A stretch of DNA of 27,837 bases from CBDUQN01 sp965369375 (GCA_965369375.1 CBDUQN010000039.1:1-27837), one strand, 5' to 3'; shown: positions 1 through 7,484, counted from the first letter of the stretch. Program-made: numbers and translations. The notes: generated by a model from the letters alone, not told the origin.

Positions 1-74
1 TTTCTTTGGCAGGGATTAAAAAGAAACCGTGTCTTTCTCAATTTGGTTCCCTCCCCAGAATCGCGAATTGCTAT

Positions 75-103
75 TTCAAATATGGTGTTCTTTTCTATAA
101 AAT
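75..103 (+). promoter_or_regulatory. possible sigma70-type promoter for polX
   Basis: A TTCAAA hexamer (75-80, 4/6 to the -35 consensus) and TAAAAT (98-103, 5/6 to the -10 consensus) are separated by 17 bases, about 35 bases before the polX start. The surrounding first 139 bases are AT-rich and contain no gene that I can support. This is a sequence match only. Confidence 0.3.
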
Positions 104-139
104 CAACTTCTTTTGCGGTACCATGGAAGCGGTGATCGG

Positions 140-1960
140 ATGAAGAACAAAGAGATTGCGGCATTGTTCGGTGAGATCGCGGACATCCTCGAGCTCGAGG
201 GTGCGAATCGTTTTCGCATCAGTGCCTATCGCAGGGCGGCGCAGACGATCGACGGCATTTCACGTGACATCGCGGCTATCGCGGCGGATGACATGCTCGG
301 CGAGATCCCCGGAATCGGCAGGGATCTCTCGGCCAAGATCGTAGAATATCTCGAAACGGGTGAAATTTCGTTTCTCACCGAACTCCGTGAGAGCACTGCG
401 CCCGTTCTCCTCGACATGCTGCGCGTTCCCGGTATCGGTCCGAAGACGGCAGTGCTCCTCTATGAAGCTCTCTGCGTCGAATCGCTCGAAGAGCTCAAAA
501 CCGCCGCCCTCGAACACCGCATACAGGGGCTGCCGAAGATAAAGGCGAAAACGGAAGAGAATATTCTCAAGGGCATAGAGTTCCTCGAGCGGAGCAGCGG
601 GCGCGTACCGATCGGTGAAGCGTTTCCGATCGCCGAGGAAGTGATCCGCGAACTCGCGAAGCTAAAAGAGGTGAAAAAAATATCCGCAGCCGGCAGCCTC
701 CGCCGATGGCGCGAGACGGTCGGCGATATAGATATACTCGTGACCTCTCCCAAGCCCGAAAAGGTCATCAAACATTTTACGCATCTCGATAGCGTCGCTC
801 GCGTGCTCGCGGAAGGCAAGACAAAGGGGAGCGTCGTAACGCGGGAAGATATACAGATAGATCTTCGTGTCGTCTCCGAAGAGTCGTACGGCGCCGCACT
901 CTGTTATTTCACGGGATCGAAGGAGCACAACATACGTCTTCGCGAGATGGCAATAAAGAAGAAAATGAAGCTCAGTGAGTATGGCGTTTTCAAGAGGACC
1001 ACGGCCGGCGCCGAACGGCGCGTAGCGGGAAAAACCGAAGAGGACGTATACCGCAAGCTAGGCCTTCCGTACATACCGCCGGAGATCCGCGAAGATGCGG
1101 GAGAGATAGAAGCGGCGAGGAAGAATGCGCTCCCCGAGCTCGTCACGCACAAAGACATAAAGGGCGATCTTCACTTTCACTCAAAATGGAGCGACGGCAT
1201 CGCGAGCCTCGAGGAGATAGCAGCAGCGGGCAAGAAACGGGGCTATCGCTATATCCTGATATCGGACCATTCGAAGAGCCTGCACATCGCCCATGGCCTC
1301 TCAGAGGAGAGGCTGAGAAAACAGATAGACGAGATAGAAAAAATAAACAGCCGCATGAAAAACTTTCGCCTTCTCAAGGGCGCCGAGGTAGATATACTGC
1401 CCGACGGTTCTCTCGACCTCAGTGAGGAGCTTCTCGCCGAGCTCGACATTGTCATTGTTGCGGTGCATTCCAAATTCAAGATGAAACGCGATGCAATGAC
1501 AGAGCGGGTCATAACCGCACTCGAGCATCCATGCGCGCACATACTCGCTCATCCCACGGGAAGGCTCATCGGAGCGCGCGACGCGTATGAGATCGATATG
1601 GACGAGGTGATAAGAGCGGCCGCGCGGAACGGGGCGGCGATCGAGATCAACGCGCACCCGATGCGCCTCGATCTCGATTCATCCAACGCCCGAAAGGCAT
1701 CGGAGGCGGGTGTCATGATAGCGATAGGAACCGACACGCATAATCCGGCCGTCGAGATGGCCTATATGATGTACGGCGTCAATGTCGCCCGCAGGGGATG
1801 GCTTACGAAAAACCATATCATCAATACGAAATCGGTATCCCGGCTTCTCGCCCTGCTGCGCGGCAAGCAAAAGCCTCCCGCCGGCACATCCGACCGAGCG
1901 AAGTTCACACAGAAACGCAGCCCGAAGAAATTCTCCCGAACCCGCAGCAAGCGCCAATAG
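140..1960 (+). CDS. polX: PolX-family DNA polymerase / 3'-5' exonuclease (Pol beta core plus PHP domain)
   Basis: Bacterial family X DNA polymerase, a gap-filling repair enzyme with an added PHP phosphoesterase domain. From the ATG at 140 it is 606 residues. The 8-kDa-like region has helix-hairpin-helix motifs (IPGIG 56-60, VPGIG 96-100). The palm shows GSLRRWRETVGDIDIL (185-200), with catalytic Asp196 and Asp198 and the third Asp at 241. The C-terminal PHP domain begins with DLHFHSKWSDG (343-353), which holds metal-ligand His and Asp residues. The frame is open from a TTG at 113, but the ATG at 140 is preceded by GGAAG and gives the family's usual N-terminus (MKNKEIAALF). The last 40 or so residues are a basic, low-complexity tail. 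It lies head-on to replication from the origin in this window. Family assignment is firm; whether it acts in base excision repair here is inferred. Confidence 0.95.
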   Translation: MKNKEIAALFGEIADILELEGANRFRISAYRRAAQTIDGISRDIAAIAADDMLGEIPGIGRDLSAKIVEYLETGEISFLTELRESTAPVLLDMLRVPGIGPKTAVLLYEALCVESLEELKTAALEHRIQGLPKIKAKTEENILKGIEFLERSSGRVPIGEAFPIAEEVIRELAKLKEVKKISAAGSLRRWRETVGDIDILVTSPKPEKVIKHFTHLDSVARVLAEGKTKGSVVTREDIQIDLRVVSEESYGAALCYFTGSKEHNIRLREMAIKKKMKLSEYGVFKRTTAGAERRVAGKTEEDVYRKLGLPYIPPEIREDAGEIEAARKNALPELVTHKDIKGDLHFHSKWSDGIASLEEIAAAGKKRGYRYILISDHSKSLHIAHGLSEERLRKQIDEIEKINSRMKNFRLLKGAEVDILPDGSLDLSEELLAELDIVIVAVHSKFKMKRDAMTERVITALEHPCAHILAHPTGRLIGARDAYEIDMDEVIRAAARNGAAIEINAHPMRLDLDSSNARKASEAGVMIAIGTDTHNPAVEMAYMMYGVNVARRGWLTKNHIINTKSVSRLLALLRGKQKPPAGTSDRAKFTQKRSPKKFSRTRSKRQ

Positions 1961-2080
1961 CTGCCAATCTCACACACAAACCTAACAACCCGAACGTGCC
2001 AATATGGCAGCATTTATATACCGGTGCTGCAATTATGGCGTGATTTTCCGGCAAATTTATCCCTTCTGGTTCCACTGAAT

Positions 2081-2108
2081 TTGTTCTGCCCACGCAACCA
2101 ATTATTAT
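2081..2108 (+). promoter_or_regulatory. weak candidate promoter for hsp20
   Basis: TTGTTC (2081-2086) and TATTAT (2103-2108, 5/6 to TATAAT) lie 16 bases apart about 120 bases before hsp20. The -35 half is poor. No CIRCE inverted repeat and no convincing heat-shock sigma promoter was seen in the polX-hsp20 gap. Confidence 0.25.
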
Positions 2109-2227
2109 AACACGACATACGCGCCGCTCGCTTTTTGGCACGGAATGTGAAGTACATAAAGATCGAGAGGAGAAAAAAGTTGTTGGAAACGAATGTCAGA
2201 GGAAGAAACATTTAGGAGGTGTTTGCA

Positions 2228-2674
2228 ATGGCAATCGTAAGATGGAATCCGATAAGAGAGATGACGAATCTCCATCGGGAGATGGACAATCTTTTCGGTG
2301 ATTTCTTCGGCCTTACGAGAAGAGGCGGTGAGCTCGAGAACTGGCAGTGGGCTCCGCGGATCAACGTGGAAGAAAACAATAACCATTACGAGATTACCGC
2401 CGAGCTTCCCGGGATAAACAAGGACGATATCGAGATCGAGCTCAAGGGCGACGTCCTTACGATCAAGGGTGAAAAGAAGATCGAGGAAGAGAAGAAGGAC
2501 AAAAACTTCCACCTCTGCGAGCGGGTATACGGAAATTTCACCCGCACGATCAGGCTGCCCAAGCATGTCGATCGCGATAAGATCGAAGCGGAATACAAGG
2601 ACGGTGTTCTCAAGCTCGACATCCCGAAGATCGAAGAGGTAAAACCGAAAGAGATCAAGGTAAAAGTCAAGTAA
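2228..2674 (+). CDS. small heat-shock protein, Hsp20/alpha-crystallin family
   Basis: ATP-independent holdase chaperone of the cytoplasm, 148 residues. The alpha-crystallin domain spans roughly residues 40-135. It contains an N-terminal strand region (WAPRINVEE), ELPGINKDDIEIEL, and the family signature GVLKLDIPK near residue 128. The C-terminus IKVKVK resembles the I-x-I/V anchor used for oligomer assembly. A GTG at 2219 is in frame, but it falls inside a perfect AGGAGG (2214-2219) that sits 8 bases before the ATG at 2228, so the ATG is the start. The gene stands alone between polX and a strong terminator. IbpA/HspA-type subfamily naming is not possible from sequence alone. Confidence 0.95.
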   Translation: MAIVRWNPIREMTNLHREMDNLFGDFFGLTRRGGELENWQWAPRINVEENNNHYEITAELPGINKDDIEIELKGDVLTIKGEKKIEEEKKDKNFHLCERVYGNFTRTIRLPKHVDRDKIEAEYKDGVLKLDIPKIEEVKPKEIKVKVK

Positions 2675-2710
2675 GCCCCCATTATACCGGAGGGCTGGAC
2701 TTGATAGCCG

Positions 2711-2747
2711 GAAGGGGCGCTGCACTCAGCGCCCCTTCTTTATTATT
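2711..2747 (+). terminator. rho-independent terminator of hsp20
   Basis: A perfect 12-bp stem (GAAGGGGCGCTG, 2711-2722, with its complement at 2727-2738) closes a CACT loop and is followed by a T-rich run (TTTATTATT). It lies 36 bases after the hsp20 stop. The opposite strand has no U-tract after the hairpin, so it is directional for the plus strand. Confidence 0.93.
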
Positions 2748-2890
2748 CTATGAATGCTCCCGGCAACCCGTGCCCGAGTCCGGTTGTCCCCAGTGTTCCG
2801 GGGCGTTCGCCCCGCTTCCCCCTCTCAATCACCCGATTCGAATCAGCTCCGCTGCATGCTCAATCTTCACTCTATAGGCGCGCTTAACGC

Positions 2891-3370
2891 CTACTTCGAT
2901 CCCAGATGAATGGGCTCTTTCGTCTCCTCCAGCGGCTTTATCGTCGGCGCGATGGACGATTCTTTGCGTCCCTCGGGGCTCATCTTGCATGCGCCCTCGA
3001 AGAAGACTCCTTCATCGATAACGAGGCGCCTCGTTTTGATGTCACCCTCGACCCTCGAGCCGCCCTGGAGCTCGATCTTGTCCCTGGCTTCGATGTTGCC
3101 GATCATGTGGCCCCCGATGACGGCGCTCTTGACCTTTACCTCAGCCGTGACCTTGCCGCCCTTGCCGATCACGAGAGTATCGGGACAGTTTATCGTCCCC
3201 TCGAACTCGCCGTCGACGCGAAGCGTGCCCTCTGTGACATCGACCGTTCCTTTGAACTTGCATCCTTTGCCTATAATAGAGTTCATTTTTCCCTCCCCTG
3301 TCATGCCTTCATCTTCCTTGCCGAACATCACAACCTCCTTCTTCTCCTCTTTTTTCTTGCGTCCTAACAT
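2891..3370 (-). CDS. bactofilin
   Basis: Polymer-forming cytoskeletal protein of the bactofilin (DUF583) family, 159 residues. The central part (about residues 30-130) is the repetitive right-handed beta-helix with regularly spaced Gly and hydrophobic residues (IIGKGCKFKG, LRVDGEFEGTI, LVIGKGGKVTAEV, IEARDKIELQGGSRVEGDI). It is flanked by short charged, disordered tails. Bactofilins form filaments that scaffold cell-wall enzymes and, in Myxococcus, parts of the ParABS apparatus. It follows the M23 peptidase by 9 bases and is the last gene of the par operon. The start is uncertain. The ATG at 3370 has only GAGG, overlapping the upstream stop codon. An internal ATG at 3328 (codon 15) has an excellent AAGGAGGT just upstream. 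Confidence 0.92.
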   Translation of the reverse strand: MLGRKKKEEKKEVVMFGKEDEGMTGEGKMNSIIGKGCKFKGTVDVTEGTLRVDGEFEGTINCPDTLVIGKGGKVTAEVKVKSAVIGGHMIGNIEARDKIELQGGSRVEGDIKTRRLVIDEGVFFEGACKMSPEGRKESSIAPTIKPLEETKEPIHLGSK

Positions 3371-3379
3371 CTACGAACC

Positions 3380-4159
3380 TCACTGTGGTAGGTACTTCAT
3401 CGGATCGACGGGGACGTTGTTCTGCAGCACCTCGAAGTGCAGGTGCGGCGCGGTGCTTTTCCCCGTATTACCCGAGTAGGCGATTGTCTGACCTCGCCCT
3501 ACTCGTTCATCCTTCATTACTACCAGCCTGTCGTTGTGTCCGTAAAGAGTTTTTATTCCGTAGCCGTGATCAATCCAGATGTAGTGCCCGTAAATGTTAT
3601 CCCACCCGGCCTCTATCACGTACCCGGACGCGGCAGCCCTCACCGGTGTACCCCTGTCGATTGCAATATCTATACCCGGATGGTAGTTCGGATCCTTCTC
3701 TCCACCGGCGATGCTGTACCCCCTGGTGATATATCCTCTCACCGGCCAGGAGCTCGGGATCGACTGGAGGATCCGCGTCCTGGCCTCCTCGGTATCGTCG
3801 GCGATCATATTATTCTTGGCCTCCGCATCTCTAATAAGCATACTATCTTCCGGGCTTATTTCGAGGCCGAGCATCGTTTTGATCTGCATCTCCATGGAAC
3901 GGATGCGAGCATAGTTTCGCATGAGCTCACCAACCTGCTCGCTCCGTTTGTTGAGCTCCTCTACCTGCTTCTCCAGAATGGCCGACTCCCTTGCCTTGAC
4001 AAGAAGTTTACCATACGTTGCAACAAAGATAATCATAACGACGGCGGCGACGCAGACAAGAACGATAAAAGAGTAGAAGAGCTCGTACGGGACGCGGTAT
4101 GTCCTTGTCTTCTTTATATCATGAGGCACGATGATTATCGAAAAAGTGCTCTTTCTCAT
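3380..4159 (-). CDS. membrane-anchored M23 family metallopeptidase (LytM-type)
   Basis: Predicted periplasmic peptidoglycan endopeptidase, 259 residues from the ATG at 4159. Residues 28-48 form one transmembrane helix after a short cytoplasmic basic segment. A coiled-coil stretch (about 55-95) and the catalytic LytM domain (about 138-259) follow. Zinc-site motifs are visible: HPGID (His160, Asp164) and HLH (His239, His241), with GHND (His208) as the further conserved His. The frame is open to a GTG at 4225, but the MRKSTF...PHDIKKTR start matches relatives with the helix near the N-terminus. It lies between parB and the bactofilin gene with gaps of 76 and 9 bases. M23 peptidases are known partners of bactofilins (LmdC type), so joint control of wall growth is a fair inference. 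Confidence 0.9.
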   Translation of the reverse strand: MRKSTFSIIIVPHDIKKTRTYRVPYELFYSFIVLVCVAAVVMIIFVATYGKLLVKARESAILEKQVEELNKRSEQVGELMRNYARIRSMEMQIKTMLGLEISPEDSMLIRDAEAKNNMIADDTEEARTRILQSIPSSWPVRGYITRGYSIAGGEKDPNYHPGIDIAIDRGTPVRAAASGYVIEAGWDNIYGHYIWIDHGYGIKTLYGHNDRLVVMKDERVGRGQTIAYSGNTGKSTAPHLHFEVLQNNVPVDPMKYLPQ

Positions 4160-4235
4160 CTGTTTCTCTGGGTTTCTCTCGTGTGGGCGGCCGCTCCACG
4201 AGAAACGGTTGTCTCCGTGAATCACGGCCGGGAAT

Positions 4236-5093
4236 TTAAAACCTCGTATCGATCCCTATCTTCTCTAGTATCCCTTCGAGCTCTTCGTTCGAATAGTACT
4301 CTATCGAGATGACCCCCCCCCTGCGTCTCGGTGACAGGCGAACCCTCGTGCCGAAATAGAGCTCGAGCCGCTCCTCCATGGCCAATACCTGGGGTTCGAG
4401 CTTCCCCCTTCCCCTTCTCTTCCTCACCCTCTTTTTACGTGGAGACGCCTGCTCCGCCTCCCGGACCGTAATTCCTTCGTTGACAATACGTTCGGCCCAT
4501 TCAATCCTGGCCTGCTCACCCTCTATCGAGAGAATGGCACGCGCGTGTCCCGCAGAGAGCTTCCCCCCCTCTATGAGCGCCCTGACCCTGTAGGGTAACT
4601 TCAAAAGTCTCAACGAGTTAGATACCGTGCTCCGGTTCTTGCCGAGGACCTCGGCTATATCCTTTACCGATAGCCCGAATTCCTCCTTGAGGGCGGTGTA
4701 TCCTTGCGCCTCTTCTATCGCGTTGAGATCTTCGCGCTGGAGATTCTCCACGAGGGCGTATTTCAATGAATTATCATCCGTTACATTCCTTACAATCGCC
4801 GGCACGGTCGCCTTGCCCGCCATCTTCGCCGCCCTGAGCCGCCGTTCCCCGACGATCAGCTCGTAGCGCTCTCCACTGCGGCGCACGACGATCGGCTGGA
4901 GAACACCGTGACGCTCGATCGATTTTGCGAGCTCCTTGAGATTCTCCTGGTCGAAATCACTCCGTGGCTGGTGGGGATTGGGGTCGATTCGCTCGAGATC
5001 GAGCTCCTTGATCCGTTCCGTCTCCGACACGCTCTCTCTAAGGTCTTGTGAAATGAGCGCTTCTAGGCCTCTGCCCAACACCCTTTTTTTCAT
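4236..5093 (-). CDS. parB: ParB/Spo0J chromosome-partitioning CTPase
   Basis: Sequence-specific DNA-binding clamp of the ParABS segregation system, 285 residues. The N-terminal nuclease-fold domain carries the CTP-binding signature GERRLRA (82-88) and ENLQREDLN (116-124). The helix-turn-helix follows (LSVKDIAEVLGKNRSTVSNSLRLL, cut here as 141-164), and the C-terminal dimerisation region is at about 240-285. GGAGGAG precedes the ATG at 5093. The parA stop is only 4 bases upstream, so the two genes are coupled. Its cognate parS sites are visible at 7345-7360 and 7394-7409. A run of nine G (coding strand) near the 3' end encodes Arg-Gly-Gly in the linker to the C-terminal domain. Confidence 0.97.
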   Translation of the reverse strand: MKKRVLGRGLEALISQDLRESVSETERIKELDLERIDPNPHQPRSDFDQENLKELAKSIERHGVLQPIVVRRSGERYELIVGERRLRAAKMAGKATVPAIVRNVTDDNSLKYALVENLQREDLNAIEEAQGYTALKEEFGLSVKDIAEVLGKNRSTVSNSLRLLKLPYRVRALIEGGKLSAGHARAILSIEGEQARIEWAERIVNEGITVREAEQASPRKKRVRKRRGRGKLEPQVLAMEERLELYFGTRVRLSPRRRGGVISIEYYSNEELEGILEKIGIDTRF

Positions 5094-5097
5094 CCCG

Positions 5098-5928
5098 TCA
5101 CTCCTCCCCTCCGGCCGTTTGCCTGTCGGCGGCTCGCTCGGCCATATGCGGTATCCGGGCGGCGGCGCGAACGTCCTGCTTTTCCAAGAACTCCTCTGCG
5201 AGTTTCAGGTAGCTCCTCGAACCGGCACTCTGAATGTCGTAGAGAAGAACCGGCTTGCCGAAGCTCGGGCATTCACTGAGCCTGACATTCCGTGGTATTA
5301 TTGTATCATAAACCTTTTCGCCAAAATACGATATGGCTTCGTCGGCAACCTGGCCGGATAGATTGAGGCGGCGGTCGAACATAGTCAGCAGCACCCCTTC
5401 TATTCTCAGGTCGGGATTGAGGTGCTTCTGAACCATGCGGATCGTGCCGAGAAGCTGACTGAGGCCCTCGAGCGCGTAGTACTCGCATTGTATCGGAATG
5501 AGGACGGAATCGGCGGCCGTAAGTGTGTTGAGCGTCAGAAGACCAAGGCTCGGCGGGCAATCGACGATGATGAACTCGTAGTCGTCTCTGACGGCCTCAA
5601 GAGCCTTTTTCAGCTTGATCTCGCGTGCGATCTGCGAGACGAGCTCGATCTCCGCGCCGATCAGCCTCGGGTGAGACGGAAGGATATCGAGGAGCTCACC
5701 CCTTATGATCGTTTCTGAGACCTCCGCCTCTCCGAGAATCACCTCGTATATCGTCTTCTCTTCATCCGATGGGCGCACACCGATGCCGCTGCTTGCATTT
5801 GCCTGCGGATCTATATCAACGAGAAGGATTTTCCTCTCCGCAGCCCCCAGGCTGGCGCCGAGGTTGACGGCGGTCGTCGTCTTGCCGACACCGCCCTTCT
5901 GGTTCGCGATTGCTACGATCTTTCCCAT
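5098..5928 (-). CDS. parA: ParA/Soj chromosome-partitioning ATPase
   Basis: Walker-type ATPase that positions ParB-parS complexes on the nucleoid, 276 residues from the ATG at 5928. The deviant Walker A motif NQKGGVGKTTT lies at residues 9-19, with the conserved first lysine. Walker B is IIVDCPPSLG, about 35% into the protein. The frame is open to a GTG at 5943, but the pairing-competent GAGGTGA overlaps that codon. The ATG at 5928 sits at a workable distance from it and gives the typical MGKIVAIANQKGG start. The upstream lipoprotein gene stops at 5940, inside this leader, so translation is likely coupled. It lacks the long N-terminal extension of plasmid ParA proteins, as expected for a chromosomal Soj-like protein. 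Confidence 0.97.
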   Translation of the reverse strand: MGKIVAIANQKGGVGKTTTAVNLGASLGAAERKILLVDIDPQANASSGIGVRPSDEEKTIYEVILGEAEVSETIIRGELLDILPSHPRLIGAEIELVSQIAREIKLKKALEAVRDDYEFIIVDCPPSLGLLTLNTLTAADSVLIPIQCEYYALEGLSQLLGTIRMVQKHLNPDLRIEGVLLTMFDRRLNLSGQVADEAISYFGEKVYDTIIPRNVRLSECPSFGKPVLLYDIQSAGSRSYLKLAEEFLEKQDVRAAARIPHMAERAADRQTAGGEE

Positions 5929-5939
5929 CTTTTTCGTAT

Positions 5940-7166
5940 TCACCTCTCTGCTATGCGCCGATAAACTACAGCGGGGGGCTGGGTGAGCCAGGGCGTGAAA
6001 TCTATGTAAGCGCCTATGAACTCATGATCGTTTTTGTCGTAGAGATCCGCCGCAATCTCCGTCTCGGTGGTATTTGCAAGCCCCCAGAAGTTGTTTTGGG
6101 CCTGGATGGAATCGGTCGCCTCGTACCCGGGTTCGAGCCGCACCGCATACCGGCCGTTTGCATAGAAGGAACAGTTATGGATATCCGGCGATGCCCGTAA
6201 TGCGAGACTTACCCCTTCACTGCCATTGTTGGAAATGGTGCACCCCTCCATAGAAAGGGTGAATTCGCCGTTGCTGCTGATCTCGGCGCCAACTTGAGTG
6301 TTCCATTTGAGCGTAGTGGAATTAATCGCGACATTTGAATTCTGCACATACACGCCTATCTTGTTATTCTCTATGCGGCAATTAGTTATCGTCGCCGTTG
6401 AGCTGTTGACGACGTGAACTCCCTTTACCGAGGCGCTGTAGATTGTGCAGCTATCAAGCGTAACCTCTGCCATGTCGACCGCCTCGATGCCGTACTTCGG
6501 AGAAAGTATCCGGACGTTTCTCAGGCTCCCCCTGGCATCGGCCCCGCTAAATGCGATGCCCCCCCATAAACCGGTCCCCTCCTCGCAGCTGTTCGCGAAG
6601 AACTCGACGGGATCGTCCTTCGTTCCGTTAATCACCAGCTCGCCCCTCACGCTGAATCCCCCGAAGGCGCTGTCTATAATGATTGTCACGCCGGGGCCGA
6701 TAGTCACCAACATGCCGCTTGGAAGCGACACGCGGTTCAGATCGCGCACTATGTACGGGTACCCCGCGTCTTCCAACACCATCTGGTGCCGGAGTGTGGG
6801 GAAAACCTCTCCGACCGGAATATCTATACTGACCGACTTGTCGTCGATTTCGTCTGTAACGGTAAGCGTTACGGTACACGTTCCGGGCTCGCTCGGTGCC
6901 CGCCAGCGCACCGTCGCGCCCTCGGTTTTATCGAACGTGCCGTCGGTCGCGCTCCAGCGGTAGACAAGGGGGTCGCCGTCGTCGTCGGTGGCGTCACCGG
7001 TGAGATCGACATCGCCCTCCGTCCATATATAGCACTTGCTTTTTGTGATGGAGAGCCCGCTCGGTGGCTGATTTGAGAACCGCGCGCTGTTTTCGCAGCC
7101 CGTACACCAGATCAGACATGTTGAAGCAAGCAGCAAGAGCAAGCGATGAAAAATGTTACCGCGCAT
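5940..7166 (-). CDS. predicted lipoprotein with PKD-like and right-handed beta-helix domains
   Basis: Protein of unknown function, 408 residues, exported. The N-terminus (basic MRGNIFHR, hydrophobic 9-20, then CTG-Cys24) resembles a lipoprotein signal peptide with a slightly unusual lipobox. Residues 35-118 look like an Ig/PKD-type fold (DATDDDGDPLVYRWSATDG, CTVTLTVTDE). From about 128 to 375 there are repeating short strands (GPGVTIIID, GELVINGTKDDPVEFF, GIEAVDMAEVTLDSCTI, NCRIENNKIGVYVQN). These are typical of right-handed parallel beta-helix proteins with pectate-lyase-like folds. GGAGG lies 5 bases before the ATG. It is the first gene of the par operon and its stop is within 12 bases of the parA ATG. 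No catalytic residues can be named, so surface binding or carbohydrate interaction is only a guess. Its presence ahead of parA is unusual. Confidence 0.85.
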   Translation of the reverse strand: MRGNIFHRLLLLLASTCLIWCTGCENSARFSNQPPSGLSITKSKCYIWTEGDVDLTGDATDDDGDPLVYRWSATDGTFDKTEGATVRWRAPSEPGTCTVTLTVTDEIDDKSVSIDIPVGEVFPTLRHQMVLEDAGYPYIVRDLNRVSLPSGMLVTIGPGVTIIIDSAFGGFSVRGELVINGTKDDPVEFFANSCEEGTGLWGGIAFSGADARGSLRNVRILSPKYGIEAVDMAEVTLDSCTIYSASVKGVHVVNSSTATITNCRIENNKIGVYVQNSNVAINSTTLKWNTQVGAEISSNGEFTLSMEGCTISNNGSEGVSLALRASPDIHNCSFYANGRYAVRLEPGYEATDSIQAQNNFWGLANTTETEIAADLYDKNDHEFIGAYIDFTPWLTQPPAVVYRRIAER

Positions 7167-7201
7167 CTACGCCTCCTCGATTATGCGGTGGGCTCACCGG
7201 G

Positions 7202-7230
7202 ATTATAGGTTTCTACCTAAAAGAAATCAA
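7202..7230 (-). promoter_or_regulatory. strong sigma70-type promoter of the lipoprotein-parA-parB-M23-bactofilin operon
   Basis: On the minus strand, TTGATT (7230-7225) and a perfect TATAAT (7207-7202) are separated by exactly 17 bases, about 36 bases before the lipoprotein ATG. The spacer contains one arm of a 9-bp inverted repeat whose other arm is upstream of the -35, which may be an operator. Confidence 0.75.
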
Positions 7231-7344
7231 TAAAAAAAGAAAGCGCAAGTAGTAGAAACCCTCATTAATGAAAAAAGCGAGCATACGGCGTGAGCCCCGG
7301 CCGGCCGTCGGACCCTTCAATCGCTGCGCGCACCCTCTCCCCGG

Positions 7345-7360
7345 CGTTTCACGTGAAATA
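7345..7360. promoter_or_regulatory. parS: parS site 1 (ParB-binding palindrome)
   Basis: The 16-mer CGTTTCACGTGAAATA matches the near-universal bacterial parS TGTTTCACGTGAAACA at 14 of 16 positions and keeps the full TTTCACGTGAAA core. It lies between rsmG and the par operon, close to the origin as expected for centromere sites. Confidence 0.9.
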
Positions 7361-7393
7361 GGGGCGGCCCGGGCCCCATCCTTCCTCCATCTG

Positions 7394-7409
7394 CGTTTCA
7401 CGTGAAACA
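7394..7409. promoter_or_regulatory. parS: parS site 2 (ParB-binding palindrome)
   Basis: The 16-mer CGTTTCACGTGAAACA matches the parS consensus at 15 of 16 positions. It is 49 bp from site 1, and a 10-bp GC palindrome (7366-7375) lies between the two. Confidence 0.95.
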
Positions 7410-7484
7410 CGAGAAGCCTCTGAGGTAGATACGGCCGTGTTCCGGAGCTGCCGGCATGTTGCTGTTTAATTGAATTACAAGCAG

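Noticed and set aside
257..272. CATTTCACGTGACATC inside polX as a further parS site
   Set aside because: Only 11 of 16 consensus positions match and the right half of the palindrome is broken; it lies in coding sequence.
2135..2150. TTGGCACG... before hsp20 as a sigma54 promoter
   Set aside because: The -24 half fits but the -12 half (TTGC) is missing.
2799..2814. Hairpin CGGGGC-GTTC-GCCCCG after bactofilin as its terminator
   Set aside because: No U-rich tract follows it on the minus strand; intrinsic termination is not supported.
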